From: Campylobacter concisus
GTDB taxonomy: Bacteria > Campylobacterota > Campylobacteria > Campylobacterales > Campylobacteraceae
NCBI RefSeq assembly: GCF_003049735.1
Contig: NZ_PIRM01000001.1
Location: 62,001-126,000, forward strand
Length of the DNA stretch: 64,000 nucleotides
Reading direction: 5' to 3'
Shown: positions 49,218-58,614 of the stretch, one piece after another
Layout: every line of letters starts with the position of its first letter
How positions within the stretch are numbered: position 1 is the first letter of the stretch
Program-made: the position numbers and the translations under genes
The notes under the pieces: model-generated
What the model was told of the DNA's origin: nothing
Seen by the model: only the letters and a program-made list of their open reading frames with translations
Database searches by the model: none

Positions 49218-49985
49218 ATGGATTTAGGAACCGTCGTCGGCTGGGTTTTGACCCTGGTGCTTTTGTTTGGATCAATGGCGATAGGCGTTGGTATAGGACC
49301 ATACATCGATATTCCTTCTGTGATGATCGTTTTTGGTGGTACTATCGGCGTTATGATGGTTGGCTTCAAGATGGAGACGCTTAAAGGAATTGGTAAATTT
49401 TATGGCATTGCTGTTAAGCCATCAGTCGTAGTAAATTTACCTGAGACTATAAAAAAAATAGTCGATTATTCAACTAAAGCTAGACGTGATGGTATCTTAT
49501 CGCTCGAAAGCGAAGTAAATAATGAGACAAATCAGTTTTTAAAAAGAGGCCTCTCAATGGCGGTCGATGGCAATGAGCCAGATGCGATTAGAGCGCTTTT
49601 AGAGATTGATATCGATCAAACTAGCACAAGACATTCAAATAATATTAAAATTTTTGAGCAAGTCGGCGGTTTTGCGGGTGCTATGGGTATGATCGGAACG
49701 CTAATCGGTCTTGTTGCGATGCTTCTTAACATGTCAGATCCTAGTGCGATCGGTCCATCAATGGCGGTTGCCTTGCTTACGACACTTTATGGTGCGATGA
49801 TAGGTAACATCATAGGTGCGCCTGTGGCAAATATCCTCTCTATTCGCGATGCTGATGAAGCACTTGAAAAACAAGTCGTACTTGAGGGAATCATGTCGAT
49901 ACAAGCAGGTGATAATCCAAGAACGCTTGAAGCTAAACTCTTAGCATTTTTACCACCAAAAGATAGAAAAAGTCAGTTTGAATAA
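49218..49985 (+). CDS. motA: flagellar motor stator protein MotA
   Basis: Proton-channel subunit of the flagellar stator, 255 aa with four helices (about residues 7-25, 33-50, 148-170 and 180-200). GFAGAMGMIGTLIGLVAMLL and ALLTTLYGAMIGNIIGAPVA are the family motifs with the conserved prolines. The cytoplasmic domain between helices 2 and 3 carries the charged torque region. It has TAATG coupling to motB. It is the first gene of the chain that runs on into fliP and cmeDEF. Confidence 0.95.
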   Translation: MDLGTVVGWVLTLVLLFGSMAIGVGIGPYIDIPSVMIVFGGTIGVMMVGFKMETLKGIGKFYGIAVKPSVVVNLPETIKKIVDYSTKARRDGILSLESEVNNETNQFLKRGLSMAVDGNEPDAIRALLEIDIDQTSTRHSNNIKIFEQVGGFAGAMGMIGTLIGLVAMLLNMSDPSAIGPSMAVALLTTLYGAMIGNIIGAPVANILSIRDADEALEKQVVLEGIMSIQAGDNPRTLEAKLLAFLPPKDRKSQFE

Positions 49986-50764
49986 TGGGTAAGTTAATAA
50001 AACCAGAAGAGTGTCCAAAATGTATGCCTGAGTGGCTAGCTGCTTTTGGCGACCTCATGTCACTTTTGCTTTGTTTTTTCGTTTTATTGCTTTCTATGGC
50101 GACAATGGATGCTAAAAAGATGGAGGCTGCCGTTGGCTCACTAGCTGGTGCTTTAAGTGTGCTTGAAGGTGGCGCTAGACCTGAAAATCAGATAGAAAAA
50201 GAGACGGATCCAGAAAATACTCGTGCAAAAAAGGTAAGCAAGCAAAAGGGCTCACAAAGTGAGCTAAATATGAATGTTAAAAAGATAAATGAGCTGCTAG
50301 CTGCTAGTGGAGCGCCCGAGATTACGATGGAAGAGAGTGAAGATGGCTTTATCGTAAGGCTTCCAGCAGCTATGCTTTTTGATAAGGATAGTGCTGAAAT
50401 TTCTGGCGAAGATGCGAAGCTATTTTTAAAACGAATAGGCATGATTGTGGCGAAAATGCCTAATGATGTAAAAGCCGATATTATCGGCCATACAGATAAT
50501 ATAGAACCAAGCAAAGACTCAGCTTATAAAAATAACTGGCAGCTCTCAACTGCAAGGGCTTTAAGCGTAGTTGAAGAGTTAATTAACGATGGCGTGCCAC
50601 AAAATAGAATAATAGCTTCTGGCAAAGCTTCGTTTGATCCGATCGCTAGCAACGGTACAGAAGAGGGTAGAGCTAAGAATAATAGAGTAGAAATTCACTT
50701 CATATCGCTTGAGCCAAAAAATAAAGAGGCTACTAAGAAAAGTATCCTTGATATGAGGAATTAG
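49985..50764 (+). CDS. motB: flagellar motor stator protein MotB
   Basis: Stator subunit of 259 aa that anchors MotA to peptidoglycan. One membrane helix contains the proton-carrying Asp in LAAFGDLMSLLLCFFVLLLS (near residue 23). The periplasmic OmpA-like domain shows IGHTDNIEPSKDSAYKNNWQ and LSTARALSVVEEL, ending in KNNRVEIHF. The start overlaps motA by 1 nt; fliP follows after 2 nt. Confidence 0.95.
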   Translation: MGKLIKPEECPKCMPEWLAAFGDLMSLLLCFFVLLLSMATMDAKKMEAAVGSLAGALSVLEGGARPENQIEKETDPENTRAKKVSKQKGSQSELNMNVKKINELLAASGAPEITMEESEDGFIVRLPAAMLFDKDSAEISGEDAKLFLKRIGMIVAKMPNDVKADIIGHTDNIEPSKDSAYKNNWQLSTARALSVVEELINDGVPQNRIIASGKASFDPIASNGTEEGRAKNNRVEIHFISLEPKNKEATKKSILDMRN

Positions 50765-50766
50765 TC

Positions 50767-51498
50767 GTGAAAGCACTGCTTGCTTTAGCGGTTTTACTTT
50801 GCACGGTTTTTGGGGCTGATCCTGCGCTACCAACTATAAATTTAAGTCTAAATTCTCCAACAAATGCCGAGCAACTTGTAAATTCTCTAAACGTTTTACT
50901 AATCCTCACCGCACTTGCACTCGCTCCTTCGCTCATTTTTATGATGACAAGTTTTTTAAGGCTTGTTATCGTATTTTCATTTTTACGCCAAGCGATGGGC
51001 ACGCAACAAGTGCCTCCTTCAACAGTGCTTATCTCGCTTGCGATGGTTCTTACCTTTTTTATCATGGAACCAGTTGGGCAAAAGAGCTATAATGATGGCA
51101 TAAAGCCTTATATAGCTGAGCAGATAGGTTATGAAGAGATGCTTGATAAAAGCTTAAAGCCATTTAAAGAATTTATGGTAAAAAACACAAGAGAAAAAGA
51201 CCTTGCACTTTTTTTTAGGATTAGAAATTTACAAAATCCAGCAAATATCGAAGAAATACCGCTAAGTATCGCAATGTCAGCTTTCATGATAAGTGAGCTA
51301 AAGACATCTTTTGAGATAGCATTTTTGCTCTATTTGCCATTTCTTGTCATCGACATGGTCGTAAGCTCAGTGCTAATGGCTATGGGTATGATGATGCTTC
51401 CTCCTGTCATGATCTCACTACCATTTAAACTGCTCATATTCGTGCTTGTTGATGGCTGGAATTTACTAATAGGAAATCTTGTAAAAAGCTTTCACTAA
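50767..51498 (+). CDS. fliP: flagellar export apparatus protein FliP
   Basis: Core of the flagellar type III export gate (FliPQR), 243 aa. A cleavable signal (MKALLALAVLLCTVFGA) precedes four helices. FIP signatures are LTALALAPSLIFMMTSFLRL, QQVPPSTVLISLAMVLTFFI and EIAFLLYLPFLVIDMVVSSV, then MMMLPPVMISLPFKLLIFVL. It starts with GTG 50767. The stop overlaps the cmeD ATG by 1 nt (TAATG). In C. jejuni fliP is next to glmU (Cj0820c/Cj0821) as I recall. Confidence 0.95.
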   Translation: MKALLALAVLLCTVFGADPALPTINLSLNSPTNAEQLVNSLNVLLILTALALAPSLIFMMTSFLRLVIVFSFLRQAMGTQQVPPSTVLISLAMVLTFFIMEPVGQKSYNDGIKPYIAEQIGYEEMLDKSLKPFKEFMVKNTREKDLALFFRIRNLQNPANIEEIPLSIAMSAFMISELKTSFEIAFLLYLPFLVIDMVVSSVLMAMGMMMLPPVMISLPFKLLIFVLVDGWNLLIGNLVKSFH

Positions 51499-52763
51499 TG
51501 AAAAAATTTTTATTCATTTTTTTGCCGGTATTTTTGCTTGGTTCAAATTTAAGCGTGATCGCAAACAAGGCAACGCAAAATGAAATTTCAAAGATCAAAG
51601 AGCTTGAGTTAAAAAGAGCAAATTTAAGCGATGAAGCTACGTTAAGCTCATATATGCCAAGCCTTAGCCTAGAGGGCTCATACGGCAAAAATGCAAGCAC
51701 TTTTCCAAGTGTAGTCGCTAAAGAGTCAGCCGGTGTGCTAGCTAGGATTGATTTTTTGCTTTATGACGGCGGAGCGAGAGAGGCTAGGCTAAAGATGAGC
51801 CAGCTTTTAAAAAACAAAGCCGCCATAGCAAGTGATGAAGCCAAAAACTACCTTGCACTTAAGGCTGTAAATTTATACTTTAATGCAGCTGCACTTGAAA
51901 ATATAATCACAGCCAAGCAGGCTCAAGCAAATTTTTTAAAAGGCGTTTTAGACAAGCTTGAAAAGGCAAACGTTGCAGGCCTTGCCGCAAAAGATGAGCT
52001 TGAAAATGTAAGGGCTAAATATTACTTAGCAAATAGCACGCAGCTTGAATATAAAAACAAAATGGAGCAAATCTTAAATGAGATAAATTTGCTAACTGGT
52101 GAGCAAATTTTGCCAGTAGCTGGAGCAAAGATGGCTGATATTAGTTCAAATTTAGCTTCAAAGAATGCTGAGCTTGATAGACTAAGCCAAGATGTATTTT
52201 TAGGCGAGGCAAAGCTTATCGAGGCAAAGGCTGGTTTTTTACCCCAAATAATGCTTTATGACACATATGGATTTTATAAAAATAATTACGATATCGATCT
52301 AGGCAGGCTTAGCTCTTACCGCTCATACGTGGATAAATACTTAAAAGAAGATACTCATGGTAATAAATTTGGTATCGCTTTTAAATGGAAAATTTTTGAT
52401 TTTTTCGCCACTAGTAAGATGAGTCAGGCTCAAAAGATCGCGCTTGATGAGGCAAGGCTAAATTTGGAGTACAAAAAGCGTGAAAATGAGACAAAGCTTA
52501 AAAATTTGCAAAGTGAAATCGTGGTGCTTACTTCAAAAATCGCTTCACTAAATGAATATGTAAGAGCAAGCGATTTGGCATTAAAAGCTAGCTATGAAAA
52601 GTATAACTCTGGGCTTTTGGGATATAGCGATCTGCTTGAGGCACTCTCTCAAAAATTTGATGCCATTAGCCTTTTTGAGAGTGCAAAAGATGAGCTTGAG
52701 ATTAAAAAAGCGGAGTTCTTTTTTGAAAATGGTGAGAGCATTTTAGAGAGGATTAGAGATTGA
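51498..52763 (+). CDS. cmeD: outer-membrane efflux channel (TolC family), CmeD-like
   Basis: A 421-aa TolC-type outer-membrane protein with a signal peptide (about 1-16, FIFLPVFLLGS). The mature part is mostly long helices with two OEP-type repeats; YLALKAVNLYFNAAALENII and YNSGLLGYSDLLEALSQ are typical. Length and gene order (channel - adaptor - pump) match C. jejuni CmeDEF (CmeD about 424 aa). It overlaps fliP by 1 nt and the adaptor by 4 nt. Orthology is inferred from order and size. Confidence 0.85.
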   Translation: MKKFLFIFLPVFLLGSNLSVIANKATQNEISKIKELELKRANLSDEATLSSYMPSLSLEGSYGKNASTFPSVVAKESAGVLARIDFLLYDGGAREARLKMSQLLKNKAAIASDEAKNYLALKAVNLYFNAAALENIITAKQAQANFLKGVLDKLEKANVAGLAAKDELENVRAKYYLANSTQLEYKNKMEQILNEINLLTGEQILPVAGAKMADISSNLASKNAELDRLSQDVFLGEAKLIEAKAGFLPQIMLYDTYGFYKNNYDIDLGRLSSYRSYVDKYLKEDTHGNKFGIAFKWKIFDFFATSKMSQAQKIALDEARLNLEYKKRENETKLKNLQSEIVVLTSKIASLNEYVRASDLALKASYEKYNSGLLGYSDLLEALSQKFDAISLFESAKDELEIKKAEFFFENGESILERIRD

Positions 52764-53503
52764 AAAAGCTGATAATTTTGATGATATTTGGTATTTTTTC
52801 ATTTGCTAGTGAAGAAATTTTTGCTGACTTTGAAGTCTATGCCAAGCAAAGCTCAAAGCTTGCATTTGAGAGCAGTGGTAAAGTGGATAAAATTTTTGTA
52901 GATGTTTCAAGTCATGTTAAAAAGGGCGACGCTTTAGCTAGCCTTGATCAAAGCAGCTTAGAAATCGCTCTTAAAAAGGCAAAAAATGATCTTGAGCTGG
53001 CAAAAAATGCTAGTGAATTTGCAAAAAATACTTTAAGTAAATTTACTCAAGTAAGGGATGTCACTTCAAAGCAAGAGTTTGACGAGGTAAAGTATAAATT
53101 TGACGAAGCGATACTTCGGGTTCAAAGTGCACAAATCGCCATTTTAAATGCGCAAGATCGCCTTAAAAAAGCTGTTTTAAAAGCTCCATTTGATGGCGTT
53201 ATCGCTAGTAAAAACATTGAGCTTGGAGAGGGTATTTCGCCACTTAGTCCAGCTTTTGTTTTAAATTCAAATGAGGCAAAAATTTTAATAGCGATCGATG
53301 AAAAATATGTAGATTTGGTAAAGATTGGCGATACATTTAAATTTAAACTTGACGCAACAAGCAATGAAAAAGAGGTAAAAATCGCTCTCATCTATCCAGA
53401 GATCAAGCGAGAGACTAGAAAATTTTACGCCGAAGCTTACGATGTGGGGATGAAGCCAGGCATGTTTGGTCAAGGAAAAGTGATAATCGGCGAAAATAAA
53501 TGA
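52760..53503 (+). CDS. cmeE: periplasmic adaptor (membrane fusion protein), CmeE-like
   Basis: A 247-aa RND adaptor with a signal peptide (MKKLIILMIFGIFSFAS). The lipoyl/biotinyl half-motifs are SGKVDKIFVDVSSHVKKGDA near 40-59 and APFDGVIASKNIELGEGISP near 140, joined by a helical hairpin. It is short for the family, like C. jejuni CmeE (about 246 aa). The start is TTG overlapping the cmeD TGA (TTGA), and the stop overlaps cmeF (ATGA). It links the inner-membrane pump to the TolC-type channel. Confidence 0.85.
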   Translation: MKKLIILMIFGIFSFASEEIFADFEVYAKQSSKLAFESSGKVDKIFVDVSSHVKKGDALASLDQSSLEIALKKAKNDLELAKNASEFAKNTLSKFTQVRDVTSKQEFDEVKYKFDEAILRVQSAQIAILNAQDRLKKAVLKAPFDGVIASKNIELGEGISPLSPAFVLNSNEAKILIAIDEKYVDLVKIGDTFKFKLDATSNEKEVKIALIYPEIKRETRKFYAEAYDVGMKPGMFGQGKVIIGENK

Positions 53504-56500
53504 TAAAAACAGCCATAAATCGCCCCATAACTACGCTTATGATTTTTTTAAGCCTCGTTGTCTTTGGTATCTACTCGCTAAAGACGATGAATGTAAATTT
53601 ATACCCGCAAGTAAATATCCCAATCGTTAAGATCACGACCTACGCAAATGGCGATATGAACTACATCAAGACAAAGATCACGCAAAAGATCGAGGATGAG
53701 GTCTCAAGCATCGAGGGAATAAAAAAGCTTTACTCAACTAGCTTTGACAACCTAAGCGTGGTAAGCATCGAATTTGAGCTAAACAAAGACCTAGAGAGCG
53801 CCACAAACGACGTCCGCGACAAGATGCAAAAAGCACGCCTAAACGCAAACTACGAGATAGAAAAGCTAAATGGTCTCTCGTCATCTGTCTTTAGCCTCTT
53901 TATCACAAGGCTTGATGGTAATGAAACCAAGCTCATGCAAGAGATCGATGACGTGGCAAAGCCATTTTTAGAGCGCATAAGCGGCGTTTCAAAGGTCAAG
54001 ACAAATGGCTTTTTAGAGCCAGCGGTGAAAATTTTACTAGATAGATTTAAGCTTGATAAAAACGCCCTTAGTGCAAACGAAGTGGCAAATTTGATAAAGG
54101 TTGAAAATTTAAAAGCACCTCTTGGTAAGATAGAAAATGAGCAGATCCAAATGGCGATCAAGTCAAATTTCAGCGCCAAAAGCATAGATGAGATAAGAAA
54201 TTTAACGATCAAGCAAGGGGTTTTTTTAAAAGATATCGCAAGCGTTGATCTTGCTTACAAAGACGCAAATGAAGCAGCGATAATGGATAAAAAAAGTGGC
54301 GTCTTGCTTGGCCTTGAGCTAGCTCCAGACGCAAACGCTCTAACCGTGATCGCTCTAGCTAAGTCAAAGCTAGATCAGTTTAAAAGCCTACTTGGTGGCG
54401 AATACGACGTAAAAATAGCTTATGATAAGAGCGAAGTGATACAAAAACACATCGATCAAACCGCCTTTGATATGATCCTTGGCGTCTTGCTAACCATCGT
54501 GATCGTATATCTGTTTTTAAGAAATTTCTCGATCACTATCATCTCAGTCGTAGCGATACCAACTAGCATCGTAGCGACATTTTTCATCATAAATGCCCTA
54601 GGATACGACATAAACCGCTTAAGCCTCATAGCGCTGACCCTTGGTATCGGAATTTTCATCGATGATGCGATAGTTGTCACTGAAAATATCGCTAGCAAGC
54701 TAAAAGATGAGCCAAATGCCCTAAAAGCAAGCTTTGCAGGTATAAAAGAGATAGCATTTAGCGTCTTTGCGATCTCGCTCGTGCTGCTTTGCGTCTTCGT
54801 GCCTATCGCCTTTATGAGCGGCATCGTTGGCAAGTACTTTAACTCCTTTGCGATGAGCGTGGCAGCTGGCATCGTCATCTCATTTTTTGTGAGCATATTT
54901 CTCGTGCCAATGCTTAGTGCAAGGTTTGTAAATGCTAAACAAAGTGGCTTTTTTCTAAAAAGTGAGCCATTTTTTGAGGCACTTGAAAATGGCTATGAGA
55001 AAATTTTAGCTTTAGCGCTTAAATTTAAGCTCATATTTTTAGCTATAACGATTGCGGTTGTTGTTTGCTCGTTTGGGCTGGCTAAATTTGTAGGCGGTGA
55101 CTTCATGCCAAGCGAGGATAACTCGGAGTTTAACATCTACTTTAAGCTCGATCCCTCACTTAGCCTGCAAGCTAGCAAAGAGAAGCTAAAAGATAAAATT
55201 TCACTCATAAATGCCGATCCTCAGGTAGCTTACGCCTACTTCATCCTTGGCTACACAGACGCCAAGCAGCCTTATCTTGTAAAGGCTTACGTTAGACTAA
55301 AGGAGCTAAAAGATAGAGCTAATCACGAGCGGCAAAACGCTATCATGCAAAGTTTTCGTGACAGACTAAAGAGCGATGATATGAGCGTCATCGTGGCTGA
55401 TCTGCCAGTGGTTGAAGGTGGCGATGTGCAGCCAGTTAAGCTTACTATCACCTCTGAAAATGGCAAAGAGCTAGAGAAATTTGTACCAAAGATTAGCAAA
55501 ATGCTAAAAGAGATAAATGACGCAACGGACGTAAATTCTCCTGAAGAAGATCTGCTAAAGCGTGTGCAAATTTCTATTGATGAAGATAAGGCAAAGAGGC
55601 TAAATTTAGACAAAGCCAGCGTTGCAAGCGCCGTTTATAGCGCATTTAGCCAGAACGAGGTCTCTGTTTTTGAAAACGAAAATGGCAAAGAGTATGAGCT
55701 TTATATGCGTCTTGATGATAAATTTAGAAGCGATACAGATGATATCTTAAAGACTAAAATAAGAAGCAACGAGGGCTTTTTCGTGACACTTGGCGATGTG
55801 GCGACGATTAGTTTTGAGCAAAAGCCAGCTAGTATTTCGAGGTTTAATAGAGCTGATGAGATCAAATTTCTAGCAAATACCAAAAATAACGCTCCGCTAA
55901 ATAGCGTGGCAAATGAAATTTCAAAGAAGCTTGATGAAATTTTGCCAGCAAATTTCAAGTATAAATTTCTAGGATTTGTTGAGCTGATGGATGATACGAA
56001 CGCCTCTTTTATCTTTACGGTGAGCGCTAGTGCGGTACTTATTTATATGGTGCTTGCTGCACTTTACGAGAGCTTTTTGCTGCCATTTCTCATCATGCTT
56101 GCCATGCCGCTTGCCTTTTGTGGCGTGGTGATTGGCCTTTTTATAAGCGGCAATCCATTTAGCCTTTTTGTCATGGTTGGCGTCATATTGCTCTTTGGCA
56201 TGGTCGGTAAAAACGCCATTTTGGTGGTTGATTTTGCAAACCACTTTGCAAATAGCGGCATAGAGGCAAACGAAGCTGTGAAAATGGCTGCAAAAAAGCG
56301 CCTAAGGGCTGTTTTGATGACCACTTTTGCGATGATATTTGCTATGCTGCCACTTGCACTTAGCAGGGGTGCTGGCTTTGAGGCAAACTCACCTATGGCT
56401 ATAAGCATCATCTTTGGGCTCATTAGCTCGACCTTACTTAGCCTGCTTGTCGTGCCAGTGCTTTTTGCATGGGTTTATAATCTTGATAAATTTATAAGAA

Positions 56501-56526
56501 AATTTTATGAAAGGGAGAGAATTTGA
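53500..56526 (+). CDS. cmeF: RND efflux pump, CmeF-like
   Basis: A 1008-aa inner-membrane proton/drug antiporter with 12 helices and two large periplasmic loops. TM4 carries the proton-relay aspartates D388/D389 in LGIGIFIDDAIVVTENI. MIKTAINRPITTLMIFLSLV is the typical N-terminus, and VMVGVILLFGMVGKNAILVV is the TM10-11 region with the conserved Lys. CmeF of C. jejuni is about 1005 aa and contributes to drug and bile resistance. The substrate range here is unknown. It is coupled at both ends (ATGA and TTGA). Confidence 0.92.
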   Translation: MIKTAINRPITTLMIFLSLVVFGIYSLKTMNVNLYPQVNIPIVKITTYANGDMNYIKTKITQKIEDEVSSIEGIKKLYSTSFDNLSVVSIEFELNKDLESATNDVRDKMQKARLNANYEIEKLNGLSSSVFSLFITRLDGNETKLMQEIDDVAKPFLERISGVSKVKTNGFLEPAVKILLDRFKLDKNALSANEVANLIKVENLKAPLGKIENEQIQMAIKSNFSAKSIDEIRNLTIKQGVFLKDIASVDLAYKDANEAAIMDKKSGVLLGLELAPDANALTVIALAKSKLDQFKSLLGGEYDVKIAYDKSEVIQKHIDQTAFDMILGVLLTIVIVYLFLRNFSITIISVVAIPTSIVATFFIINALGYDINRLSLIALTLGIGIFIDDAIVVTENIASKLKDEPNALKASFAGIKEIAFSVFAISLVLLCVFVPIAFMSGIVGKYFNSFAMSVAAGIVISFFVSIFLVPMLSARFVNAKQSGFFLKSEPFFEALENGYEKILALALKFKLIFLAITIAVVVCSFGLAKFVGGDFMPSEDNSEFNIYFKLDPSLSLQASKEKLKDKISLINADPQVAYAYFILGYTDAKQPYLVKAYVRLKELKDRANHERQNAIMQSFRDRLKSDDMSVIVADLPVVEGGDVQPVKLTITSENGKELEKFVPKISKMLKEINDATDVNSPEEDLLKRVQISIDEDKAKRLNLDKASVASAVYSAFSQNEVSVFENENGKEYELYMRLDDKFRSDTDDILKTKIRSNEGFFVTLGDVATISFEQKPASISRFNRADEIKFLANTKNNAPLNSVANEISKKLDEILPANFKYKFLGFVELMDDTNASFIFTVSASAVLIYMVLAALYESFLLPFLIMLAMPLAFCGVVIGLFISGNPFSLFVMVGVILLFGMVGKNAILVVDFANHFANSGIEANEAVKMAAKKRLRAVLMTTFAMIFAMLPLALSRGAGFEANSPMAISIIFGLISSTLLSLLVVPVLFAWVYNLDKFIRKFYERERI

Positions 56527-57758
56527 AGAAGATTTTAGCGGTTTTGCTCTTTGCTTTGCCTCTTTGGGCTGGAAATTTACTAGAGATCATCGCTCTAGCG
56601 CAAAGTGCAAGGCTTGAGAGTTTGAAAGAATTTAATAAAAATGAATATATAAATAAAAATAAGAGTAAAAAGCTAAATTTATCCCTTGATGGTAGATATA
56701 CCTTTGTGCCTGATGAGATAAAGGGTGGATATATGACAAAGGCAGGCTCGATCACGGCAAAGGTTGAGTATCTTATCTTTGACGGCGGTGCGAGCGAGGC
56801 TGCTGATAAAATTTTAGACCACAAGGGCGTGGAGAAAATTTACAAAGATGAAGAGCTGATGAATCTCACTGCTTTTCAGGTCGCAAAGGTCTATTTTAAC
56901 GCCGTTGCACTAAATTCGCTTATAAATTTAGAGACAAAATTTGTAGATAGCTTTGCTAAGGCTGCGGCTGAAAATGAGTTTTGGTTTGAGTATGGTGAGA
57001 TCGATAAGAGTGAATTTGATGCGATAAATTTCACGTTAAATAAAAAAAGAGCTGAGCTTGACGAGCTTGGGCTTAAGCTAGCCGAGCTAAACTCAAGGAT
57101 AAATTTGCTCTCAAACGGCGAGATCGGCTTTAATGCTGGCTCAAAGATAATGATGCCAGATTTTAGCAAAGATGATATAAGTGCAAAACTTGGGGCGATG
57201 GAGCAAGAAAAATTTATAAAAGAGCAAGAAAATGAGAAGCAAAAGAGTAAATTTGCTCCAAAAATTTACTTAAAAGATACGCAAAGTGTGAATAATAACA
57301 GCTTTAAAAAAGGTGAGAGGACGACTTCGCAGATGATAGGTGCTTACGCTGATGCGAACAAGCCTAGAGTGGAGTTTGAGTGGAAGCTGCCTGATAGCTT
57401 AAGTCTTAGCAAGCAAAGTCAAGTTAAACGCATTGAAGAGCAAAAGGCGGCACTTGATCTAAGCGATGAAGAAAATAGGATAATCACTCGCCTAAAAGAG
57501 CTAGAAAGCACGATCAAAGGCTTAAATGCAAAGTTAAATTTGCAAGATTTGAAGCAAGATAAGCTTGATAGTGATTTTATTGATTTGTTAAATGGCTATC
57601 TTGATGGCGAGATAAAATATGAAGAATTTTTGTTTGTGAGTGAGAAAAATTTTAGTGATAGGGCAAATTTTATACTTGATGGCGATTTGCTTGAGCTAAA
57701 TAAGCTTGAGTATTTTTTTGAATGTGCAAGAAAAATAAATGAGGTGATAATTGAATAA
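56523..57758 (+). CDS. second TolC-family protein in the efflux operon
   Basis: A 411-aa protein with a signal peptide (KKILAVLLFALPLWAGN) and TolC-like repeats: VEYLIFDGGASEAADKIL and LTAFQVAKVYFNAVALNSLI align with the same parts of CmeD (RIDFLLYDGGAREARLKM and LALKAVNLYFNAAALENII). The C-terminal half is shorter and charged. The start is TTG overlapping the cmeF TGA. A second channel-type gene directly after the pump is not part of the cmeDEF layout I know. It may be an alternative channel for the same pump or have another role. Confidence 0.8.
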   Translation: MKKILAVLLFALPLWAGNLLEIIALAQSARLESLKEFNKNEYINKNKSKKLNLSLDGRYTFVPDEIKGGYMTKAGSITAKVEYLIFDGGASEAADKILDHKGVEKIYKDEELMNLTAFQVAKVYFNAVALNSLINLETKFVDSFAKAAAENEFWFEYGEIDKSEFDAINFTLNKKRAELDELGLKLAELNSRINLLSNGEIGFNAGSKIMMPDFSKDDISAKLGAMEQEKFIKEQENEKQKSKFAPKIYLKDTQSVNNNSFKKGERTTSQMIGAYADANKPRVEFEWKLPDSLSLSKQSQVKRIEEQKAALDLSDEENRIITRLKELESTIKGLNAKLNLQDLKQDKLDSDFIDLLNGYLDGEIKYEEFLFVSEKNFSDRANFILDGDLLELNKLEYFFECARKINEVIIE

Positions 57759-58614
57759 ACTGATCTTTGTAACCATTTTGTGGGCGTTTAGCTTTAGTTT
57801 GATAGGTGAGTTTTTAGCTGGCAAGGTTGATAGCTATTTGGCTGTTTTTATTCGGGTTGTGCTTGCGAGCTTAGTCTTTTTGCCATTTACAAAATTTCGT
57901 GGTATCAGTCCAAAGCTAGCATTTGGCATAATGGCGATCGGAGCGGTGCAAATAGGGTTTATGTATCTATTTTATTACAATTCATTTTTGTATCTAAGCG
58001 TGCCAGAAGTCGCACTTTTTACCATTTTTACGCCGTTTTATGTGACGCTCATCTACGACGCATTTAGCTTTAAATTTAGACCACTTTATCTATTTAGCGT
58101 TGGTGTTGCGGTTTTTGGAGCTTTGGTTATAAAATACGGCGCTATAAACGATGGTGTATTAAAAGGCTTTTTGCTAGTGCAAGCGGCAAATATCTGCTTT
58201 GGAGCAGGGCAGAGCGCATATAAGGCACTTTTAGAAAAATTTGACGTCGATCAAAAAAATGTCTTTGGCTACTTTCACTTTGGGGCATTTTTTGTAGCTG
58301 TCGTTGCGCTTCTTACCCTTGGCAATCCAGCCAAATTTTCACTTACTTCAACTCAAATTTTAGTGCTTCTCTGGCTTGGAGTGGTCGCTAGTGGGCTAGG
58401 GTATTTTATGTGGAACAAAGGTGCTTGCGAAGTTGATAGTGGCGTGCTTGCTATCATGAATAACGCTCTCATTCCAGCTGCCATCATCGTAAATTTAGTC
58501 TTTTGGCAAAAGGATACAGACTTAACTAGGCTAATTTTAGGCGCTGTCATAATGTATATATCTTTGATAATTCATAACAAGATAATGAAATTTTATGGTA
58601 TGAAGATCGCTTAG
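57751..58614 (+). CDS. EamA/DMT family transporter
   Basis: A 287-aa protein with about ten membrane helices in two EamA repeats (about 1-135 and 140-287). LVFLPFTKFRGISPKL and VPEVALFTIFTPFYVTLIYD fit the first repeat; LGVVASGLGYFMWNKGACEV fits the second. Such proteins export metabolites or amino acids, but the substrate cannot be read. The start is TTG overlapping the upstream gene by 8 nt. The stop overlaps the convergent comEC stop by 4 nt. It ends the chain that began with motA. Confidence 0.85.
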   Translation: MNKLIFVTILWAFSFSLIGEFLAGKVDSYLAVFIRVVLASLVFLPFTKFRGISPKLAFGIMAIGAVQIGFMYLFYYNSFLYLSVPEVALFTIFTPFYVTLIYDAFSFKFRPLYLFSVGVAVFGALVIKYGAINDGVLKGFLLVQAANICFGAGQSAYKALLEKFDVDQKNVFGYFHFGAFFVAVVALLTLGNPAKFSLTSTQILVLLWLGVVASGLGYFMWNKGACEVDSGVLAIMNNALIPAAIIVNLVFWQKDTDLTRLILGAVIMYISLIIHNKIMKFYGMKIA

